Of a stretch of DNA of 64,000 nt, positions 59,360-64,000 are shown piece after piece. The notes under the pieces are model-generated. The model was not told the origin of the DNA, made no database searches, and worked only from the letters and a program-made list of their open reading frames with translations. How positions within the stretch are numbered: the first letter of the stretch is position 1; each line of letters opens with the position of its first letter. Both the position numbers and the translations under genes were made by a program. Source of the stretch: CAXXOK01 sp963675655 (GTDB taxonomy: Bacteria > Bacillota > Clostridia > Christensenellales > Aristaeellaceae); assembly GCA_963675655.1 (NCBI GenBank), contig OY776489.1, positions 3,162,001 through 3,226,000 of the forward strand, read 5' to 3'.

Positions 59360-60421
59360 ATGGCGCAGCAGCAGGCACGCAGGCTAAAGAAAGTCCGGGT
59401 ATCAGCCGAGGAGTTATCCGTAATATGCCAGCAAATCGCAATGATCCTTCGCGCTGGTCTTCCGCTGTATGACGGCATTGATGCATTAAGTAGTAATTAC
59501 CGCGGTACAAGCCTTGCGTACCGTTTTCGACTGCTGCGCAAATCGGTTTTAGAAACAGGTTCGCTTTACCGGGGTTTATCCAGCGCGGGAATGTTCCCCG
59601 ATTACATGGCGGAAATGGTACTCATTGGCGAACGCAGCGGAGAACTGGACACAGTCATGGAGAACTTGTACCTTCACTATCAACGGGAAGCTTGCATTCG
59701 GCGTTCCATCCATACGGCGGTAGCCTATCCACTTATTATTATCGCTATTATGACCGTCCTGATTGCTGTTTTGGTTACCAGCGTATTGCCGGTATTTGAA
59801 GACGTATTCAGCGGTATGGGTATTAACGCTTTGCAGAACCCGTGGATCAGCGCCGGCGTCAGTGCCGGTAAAATGATACTGGTCGTTTCCTGCATTTTTG
59901 TTTTTCTTTCGCTGGTGGTGTTATTGTTGATTCGCATGAATCAAGACGGACGATTCCGGCGTTTTCTCTTTACCATTTTTCCATCCTTTCGCTATTTGGA
60001 GGAGCAAATTAATGCCGGGCGTTTTGCCTCCGTCCTTGCCATGCTGTTTCGCGACGGTTTCCCGTTGGATGAAAGTTTGCGGTTGATCGGCAGAATTGTC
60101 AATCCCGGCAGTATTGCCGATAAAATCGCCGCCTGTCTGTATAACGTTGAAAACCATATGCCTTTTCAGGATGCCATTGAAAAAATGCACTTATTCAAGC
60201 CTTTGCATATTCGTATGATTCAAGTTGGCGTTCAGGCAGGGCAAACCGAAGCGGTGATGGCAAAAATCGCTGAAATATATGAAAACGAGGCTGATGAGAA
60301 GTTAGCTCATTTCGTATCTATTATTGAGCCTACACTAGTGGCGATCATGACGGTTGTGATCGGCGCTATTTTATTAGCTGTTTTACTGCCGTTATTATCA
60401 CTAATGCGTGCAATGGCTTAA
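59360..60421 (+). CDS. Type IV pilus/type II secretion inner-membrane platform protein (PilC/GspF)
   Basis: 353 residues from the ATG at 59360, with AAGGAGG 9 nt upstream. Two GspF domains are present, beginning SAEELSVICQQIAMILRAGLPL (about residues 15-140) and NAGRFASVLAMLFRDGFPLDE (about 215-340), with three transmembrane helices (about 120-145, 170-195, 325-350). It anchors the assembly ATPase to the pilus platform. It is the first gene of a five- to six-gene operon ending in pilT. Confidence 0.92.
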   Translation: MAQQQARRLKKVRVSAEELSVICQQIAMILRAGLPLYDGIDALSSNYRGTSLAYRFRLLRKSVLETGSLYRGLSSAGMFPDYMAEMVLIGERSGELDTVMENLYLHYQREACIRRSIHTAVAYPLIIIAIMTVLIAVLVTSVLPVFEDVFSGMGINALQNPWISAGVSAGKMILVVSCIFVFLSLVVLLLIRMNQDGRFRRFLFTIFPSFRYLEEQINAGRFASVLAMLFRDGFPLDESLRLIGRIVNPGSIADKIAACLYNVENHMPFQDAIEKMHLFKPLHIRMIQVGVQAGQTEAVMAKIAEIYENEADEKLAHFVSIIEPTLVAIMTVVIGAILLAVLLPLLSLMRAMA

Positions 60422-60462
60422 AGAAGTTACATATCAATGATGAGTAAGAAAGGAGCCCGGCT

Positions 60463-60777
60463 ATGCGAGATCGATCTATATTGAAAAGCATCGTCATTAC
60501 GCTTTGTGCTTTTCTCGTTATGCTGGTGTTGTTCTTTGCCGGGCTTGCTATTATTCGCACACACTATCAGCAGGAAACCGCTGCCTCCCTGCGGGCTTCT
60601 GTGCTGCGTGCAACGCTTACCTGTTATGCGATTGAAGGCCGCTATCCCGCAAATGTAGAATACCTGCAAACTCATTACGGCCTTACGTATAACCCAAAAA
60701 ACTATTATATTGCGCTAACAAGTATTACCGATAACCTGCTTCCCGAAATTACCGTTATCCACATCGGAGAGGGCTAA
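60463..60777 (+). CDS. Small pilin-like membrane protein
   Basis: 104 residues. One N-terminal hydrophobic helix (IVITLCAFLVMLVLFFAGLAII), then a short soluble part with TCYAIEGRYPANVEYLQTHY, a layout like minor pseudopilins. No prepilin peptidase G-F-x3-E motif is present. AAAGGAG precedes the ATG. The gene overlaps nothing and lies 2 nt before the next. Confidence 0.7.
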   Translation: MRDRSILKSIVITLCAFLVMLVLFFAGLAIIRTHYQQETAASLRASVLRATLTCYAIEGRYPANVEYLQTHYGLTYNPKNYYIALTSITDNLLPEITVIHIGEG

Positions 60778-60779
60778 GC

Positions 60780-61283
60780 ATGAAAAAAACAGCAACGCCT
60801 AAATTTCACTCTCTTCCATATGCTTTTTTATTGATGCTGATTGGGGCGTTCGCGTTATCCGCTCTAGCACTGACACTGGTTGGCACGCGCATATACAAGC
60901 ATGTAAACAGCGACGCGATTCAAAACAGCGATGCACAAGTCGCACTTACTTACATCGGCAATAAAGTTCACGCATTTGATACGCAGGGCGGAGTCGCATT
61001 AACAACGATTGGACAACTGCCTGTTTTGCGTTTACATGAAACCATTGCCGGGCAGTCGTTTGTTACCTTAATCTATGCTTATCAAGGCCAGATACGGGAA
61101 AACACGCTTTCCACGCAAGAACCCTTTGATCCTACTGCCGGAGAAGCATTGGCAAATGTTCATTCGCTTCAATTCTCCATGCTTACACCCAGCTTGTTGG
61201 AAGCAACTGTAGAATTGCTGGACGGCGAAACACAAACCCTACGCATGGCGCTACTATCCGCCGTCAACAGGGGGGCTCTATAA
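60780..61283 (+). CDS. DUF4860-like pilin-associated membrane protein
   Basis: 167 residues. One N-terminal helix (PYAFLLMLIGAFALSALALTLVG) and a soluble domain with ALTYIGNKVHAFDTQGGVAL and FVTLIYAYQGQIRENTL, resembling DUF4860, which occurs in Bacillota type II secretion-like operons. Function unknown; probably a pseudopilin or assembly component. Confidence 0.75.
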   Translation: MKKTATPKFHSLPYAFLLMLIGAFALSALALTLVGTRIYKHVNSDAIQNSDAQVALTYIGNKVHAFDTQGGVALTTIGQLPVLRLHETIAGQSFVTLIYAYQGQIRENTLSTQEPFDPTAGEALANVHSLQFSMLTPSLLEATVELLDGETQTLRMALLSAVNRGAL

Positions 61284-61286
61284 GCA

Positions 61287-61685
61287 ATGCAAAACCATCG
61301 CCATCCTGTTTTGTTAATCGAGGTCTCTCTGGTCATTCTCTTTTTTGCCCTTTCACAGGCGGTATTGCTACAAGTGTTTGCCAAGGCACAGCAGATTAAC
61401 CGCCGGGCAGCGATTCAAAACCATGCGTTGATGTACGCCCAGAACACCGCTGAAACACTTGCCGGCTCACAGAACCCTGAGCAAACGCTCGCTGCATTGG
61501 GGTATGTTGCAACCGGCAATCAGTACCTGCTGATCAATCCCGAAGGTTACCGTATTGAAGCAGCTGTTACACGGTTTACCCAGCCAACAGGCGTCTTGAC
61601 CACAATAGCATTAACAGCTTATAGTGCCGAAACAGAGCTCTTCACCTTTCCTGCTGTTATCTACCGGGAGGTGAACCCTGCATGA
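61287..61685 (+). CDS. Pseudopilin-like protein
   Basis: 132 residues. HPVLLIEVSLVILFFALSQA resembles the N-terminal helix of a pseudopilin, with a Glu at the place of the conserved Glu5, but without the Gly-Phe peptidase cleavage site. The soluble part is small and beta-rich. It ends in overlap with the next gene (ATGA). Confidence 0.7.
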   Translation: MQNHRHPVLLIEVSLVILFFALSQAVLLQVFAKAQQINRRAAIQNHALMYAQNTAETLAGSQNPEQTLAALGYVATGNQYLLINPEGYRIEAAVTRFTQPTGVLTTIALTAYSAETELFTFPAVIYREVNPA

Positions 61686-62164
61686 AGCCACGCTGTGAGT
61701 ATAGCATCGGTATTGGCGCCAGTTCTATTTTACTGATTTTAGTGGTGATTGCGCTGGCAGCGCTTAGCTTAACAGCGCTGGGCAGCGCGCGCAACAACGC
61801 CGCGCTTTCCGACAGAAATTTGGAGATGACGCTGGCATATTACACGGCTGCCGCACAGGCGCAAAGGACGCTTGCAGCTATGGATGCCGTTATTGCGGAA
61901 TACGCTATAGCCTCAACAGATGTGGATGCGCTCAGAACACTGTTTGCTTTCCATGGCCTAAGTGATGTAAATGTATACAGCAATTATACCTTTACTTTTT
62001 TCATCAATGCCGGTGCGCAACGCATACTGGAGGTCGGCGGCATACTTTCGCCGGGACAGGAAACGCGCTATACCCTCACCCGGCATACATTGGGCAACGG
62101 GGGCGATACCTCAACAGTCAACGATGCCGTTGTTCCGGCCTTTGCAATGACGTCCAACGATTAA
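61682..62164 (+). CDS. Pilus-operon membrane protein of unknown function
   Basis: 160 residues. An N-terminal helix (SIGIGASSILLILVVIALAAL) followed by ARNNAALSDRNLEMTLAYYTAA, a coiled-coil-like helix as in pilins, and a soluble domain. GIGASS replaces a GFTLIE motif. It overlaps the previous gene by 4 nt and lies 22 nt before pilT. Confidence 0.7.
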   Translation: MKPRCEYSIGIGASSILLILVVIALAALSLTALGSARNNAALSDRNLEMTLAYYTAAAQAQRTLAAMDAVIAEYAIASTDVDALRTLFAFHGLSDVNVYSNYTFTFFINAGAQRILEVGGILSPGQETRYTLTRHTLGNGGDTSTVNDAVVPAFAMTSND

Positions 62165-62186
62165 GCAAAGCAGGTGGCGATATTAA

Positions 62187-63257
62187 ATGGAAGAAAATAT
62201 ACCCAGTTTGGAGATTATACTACGACAGGTGCTTACGCAAAAGGGATCGGATTTATATATTATCCCCAACGCCTGTATTACGTCGAAGATCAACGACCGG
62301 CTGATTCCATTGTCCCACGACAAGCTGACGATTGCGGATTGCAGGGAGCTGATTCGGCAAATCTACGTGCATGCCGGCAACCGCTCTACCCAACGCCTTC
62401 TGGAAGACGGGGACGACGATTTTTCTTTCGGTCTGGCCAGAATTGGGCGGTTCCGCTGCAACGCCTTTAAACAGCGGGGCACATTAGCCGCCGTACTGCG
62501 CGTTGTTCCTTTTTCGCTCCCCGATCCCGCAGCGCTCCATATTCCAAAGATTGTACTATCGCTGGGGCAGAAAAAACGCGGCATGGTACTGATAACCGGC
62601 CCGGCCGGAAGTGGGAAAACCACGACACTCGCCTGTATGATCGACCAAATCAACCAGACTGCCAGCAACCATATTATTACGTTGGAAGATCCCATTGAAT
62701 ACCTACATCCCCATAAAAACTGTCTGGTAACCCAGCGGGAAATTGAGAATGATACGTTGGATTTTGCCCATGCTCTGCGCGCATCTCTTAGGGAAGCGCC
62801 GGATGTGATTTTGCTGGGAGAAATGCGCGATCTGGAAACCACACAAACCGCACTGACCGCAGCAGAGACCGGGCACCTGCTGTTGTCCACACTCCATACG
62901 CTGGGCGCAGGAAAAACCATCGATCGGATTATTGATATTTTCCCCGCCGGACAGCAGCAGCAAGTACGTTTACAACTCTCCATGGTATTGCAGGCTGTAG
63001 TAAGTCAGCAATTGATCCCTACGGTAAGCGGCGGCCTTGTGCCCGCCTTTGAGGTGATGGTTGTCAATAGCGCCATTGCCAATATGATCCGGGAAAACAA
63101 GGTACAACAGCTGCAAAACGTTATTTATGCAGGTGCAGCCGAAGGAATGCTCTCTATGGATTCCTCCATTCTGCACTTATACCAAAACGGCGTTATTACC
63201 CGCGAAAACGCTTTATTGTACGCCATCAATCCGGATATGCTTGGCAAGCGGATGTAG
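62187..63257 (+). CDS. pilT: PilT-family secretion/retraction ATPase
   Basis: 356 residues. The Walker A is TGPAGSGKTTTLA, the Asp box is ITLEDPIEYLH and the His box is GHLLLSTLHTLGAGKTI. AIANMIRENKVQQLQN matches the PilT signature AIRNLIRE, found in retraction ATPases and not in PilB. It hydrolyses ATP to disassemble pilins. No PilB-type assembly ATPase is in this window, so either this protein also assembles or PilB is elsewhere. Confidence 0.9.
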   Translation: MEENIPSLEIILRQVLTQKGSDLYIIPNACITSKINDRLIPLSHDKLTIADCRELIRQIYVHAGNRSTQRLLEDGDDDFSFGLARIGRFRCNAFKQRGTLAAVLRVVPFSLPDPAALHIPKIVLSLGQKKRGMVLITGPAGSGKTTTLACMIDQINQTASNHIITLEDPIEYLHPHKNCLVTQREIENDTLDFAHALRASLREAPDVILLGEMRDLETTQTALTAAETGHLLLSTLHTLGAGKTIDRIIDIFPAGQQQQVRLQLSMVLQAVVSQQLIPTVSGGLVPAFEVMVVNSAIANMIRENKVQQLQNVIYAGAAEGMLSMDSSILHLYQNGVITRENALLYAINPDMLGKRM

Positions 63258-63303
63258 GCTTCCTATTCTTTCGTTCCCGTTACGGCGCTGAAAGGATAAT
63301 GAT

Positions 63304-63822
63304 TTGCAAAGAATTGTGATTATTGGTTGCAGCGGCAGCGGAAAATCCACCTTGTCCCGTATACTCGGTCAGCGGTTGGGGTTGCCGGTTACACATCTGG
63401 ATCAGGTTTTTTGGCGTACAGGCTGGGTAAGCGTGGATAAAGAAACCTTTGATACGCAACTGGCGCAAACACTCGAAACCCCGGCATGGATTATCGATGG
63501 AAATTTCGACCGTACGCTTGTATGGCGCCTATCCCATTGCGACACGGCCATTTATCTGGATTATCCGCGTAGTGTATGCTTATATGGTGTTTTAAAGCGT
63601 GTATTATTCTCCTACGGCCGAACCCGTCCCGATATGGCATCCGGCTGTCCCGAACATTTGGATTGGGCTTTTCTGAAATGGATTTGGCACTTCAACCGTA
63701 CCCATCGGCCCGGAAACATAACGGCATTGCAGGATGCGGAGCAAGCGGGCGTTACCGTGCTGCGTTTTACCCACCGACGGCAATGCAGGCGTTGGCTAAA
63801 GGCGTTGTCGCCAATAAAATGA
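63304..63822 (+). CDS. P-loop kinase-like protein (adenylate kinase-related/FlaR-like)
   Basis: 172 residues from a TTG at 63304 with AAAGGA 7 nt upstream. The P-loop is IIGCSGSGKSTLSRILGQRL, followed by LPVTHLDQVFWRTGWV and WIIDGNFDRTLVWRL, typical of the FlaR/AAA_17 group of small kinases related to adenylate and shikimate kinases. Substrate unknown. It is followed by a strong terminator. Confidence 0.85.
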   Translation: MQRIVIIGCSGSGKSTLSRILGQRLGLPVTHLDQVFWRTGWVSVDKETFDTQLAQTLETPAWIIDGNFDRTLVWRLSHCDTAIYLDYPRSVCLYGVLKRVLFSYGRTRPDMASGCPEHLDWAFLKWIWHFNRTHRPGNITALQDAEQAGVTVLRFTHRRQCRRWLKALSPIK

Positions 63823-63828
63823 AACAGT

Positions 63829-63858
63829 AGAGCGGATAAGCGATATCTTATCCGCTCT
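63829..63858. terminator. Terminator after the P-loop kinase gene
   Basis: Perfect 12-bp stem AGAGCGGATAAG/CTTATCCGCTCT with a 6-nt loop, usable on both strands for the convergent genes. Confidence 0.85.
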
Positions 63859-63882
63859 TACTTATCTAGTTATAGGCTTCAT

Positions 63883-64000
63883 TTACTTTTCGCAATCGTA
63901 AATGTGCTTTTCGATGAGTACGCCATCGGCCCAGCGCAAATCGACCGCTTTGCCGCCCTTTATGTGCAGTCCCGTTACGCTGCCGTTAGCAAACGCTTTG
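63883..64000 (-). CDS. C-terminal fragment, probably of a GH95-type glycosidase (enters from beyond the window)
   Basis: Only the last 38 codons are seen, ending at a TAA at 63883-63885. The sequence (KAFANGSVTGLHIKGGKAVD, then LRWADGVLIEKHIYDCEK) resembles the small C-terminal beta domain of alpha-L-fucosidase family GH95 and related enzymes, with the pattern G-x-V-x-G-L-x-x-x-G-G-x-x-V-D-x-x-W-x-x-G. The catalytic part is outside the window, so the family call is tentative. Confidence 0.5.
   Translation of the reverse strand, partial: KAFANGSVTGLHIKGGKAVDLRWADGVLIEKHIYDCEK

Noticed and set aside
1..64000. CRISPR arrays, rRNA, tRNA, prophage or insertion sequences
   Set aside because: I saw no regularly spaced repeats, tRNA-like TpsiC boxes, rRNA-like sequence, integrase, transposase or phage structural genes; a tRNA scan would be needed to exclude a missed tRNA.

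Overview
This 64 kb window looks like chromosomal DNA of a Gram-positive-lineage anaerobe (Bacillota, Clostridia; possibly a gut Christensenellales-type organism, though the order is a guess). The reasons are strong AGGAGG-type ribosome binding sites throughout, sigma-A-like promoters, and classic Bacillota gene neighbourhoods: DUF1385-prmC-prfA-sua5-ywlE, a split F-type ATP synthase operon, greA-lysS, and WalJ-like hydrolase with rlmH. Other pointers are an oxygen-scavenging flavodiiron protein fused to rubredoxin, a fused archaeal-type glycyl-tRNA synthetase, and several sugar-catabolic enzymes. Base composition looks fairly even, apart from an AT-rich 430 bp region before the sugar ABC transporter. 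I saw no rRNA, tRNA, CRISPR array, insertion sequence or prophage.

Layout. 1-8.1 kb (minus): a partial molybdopterin-binding protein, an acyltransferase, then a complete F1Fo ATP synthase operon whose delta subunit is only about half the usual length. 8.1-10.5 kb (minus): a small membrane protein, a Cys-rich DUF3795 protein and glyQS. 10.6-13.6 kb (plus): greA, lysS and a membrane-anchored unknown. 13.7-17.3 kb: flavodiiron protein and a GT39 glycosyltransferase. 17.8-21.8 kb (plus): a carbohydrate ABC transporter (binding protein, two permeases, DUF624 protein; no ATPase). 21.8-28.6 kb (minus): a run from DUF1385, prmC, prfA, sua5 and ywlE into a PHP phosphoesterase, a secreted protein with two barnase domains, and barstar. 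28.7-34.4 kb: gpsA, a HerA/FtsK-like ATPase, a flavin reductase-like protein, a metallophosphoesterase relative without its catalytic histidines, and a PfkB kinase. 34.5-42.3 kb (minus): GH31 glycosidase, pyruvate kinase, Ogt, a divergent Lgt-like protein, a phosphodiester glycosidase and a Cys-rich protein. 42.5-47.6 kb (plus): MFS transporter, glycerophosphodiesterase, WalJ-like hydrolase, rlmH and a secreted repeat protein. 47.9-51.7 kb (minus): cellobiose phosphorylase and its likely LacI regulator. 52-58.6 kb: guaB, a YtvI-like permease, an L,D-transpeptidase, an acyl-CoA synthetase and an XRE-cupin regulator. 59.4-64 kb: a small type IV pilus/type II secretion-like operon with PilC and PilT, then a P-loop kinase and a fragment of a probable GH95 enzyme.

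How they fit together. Sugar uptake (ABC, MFS), phosphorolysis of cellobiose, GH31 xyloside/glucoside cleavage, a PfkB kinase and pyruvate kinase form a plant-glycan catabolic theme. An identical 11-nt operator-like core lies upstream of both cellobiose phosphorylase and pyruvate kinase, and a related site lies in the lacI promoter. The most unusual item is the secreted tandem-barnase/barstar pair, in which each nuclease domain has lost a different part of the barnase active site. Also notable are the truncated ATP synthase delta subunit, the histidine-less metallophosphoesterase with a probable CTG start, and a pilus operon with PilT but no PilB and no classical prepilin motifs.
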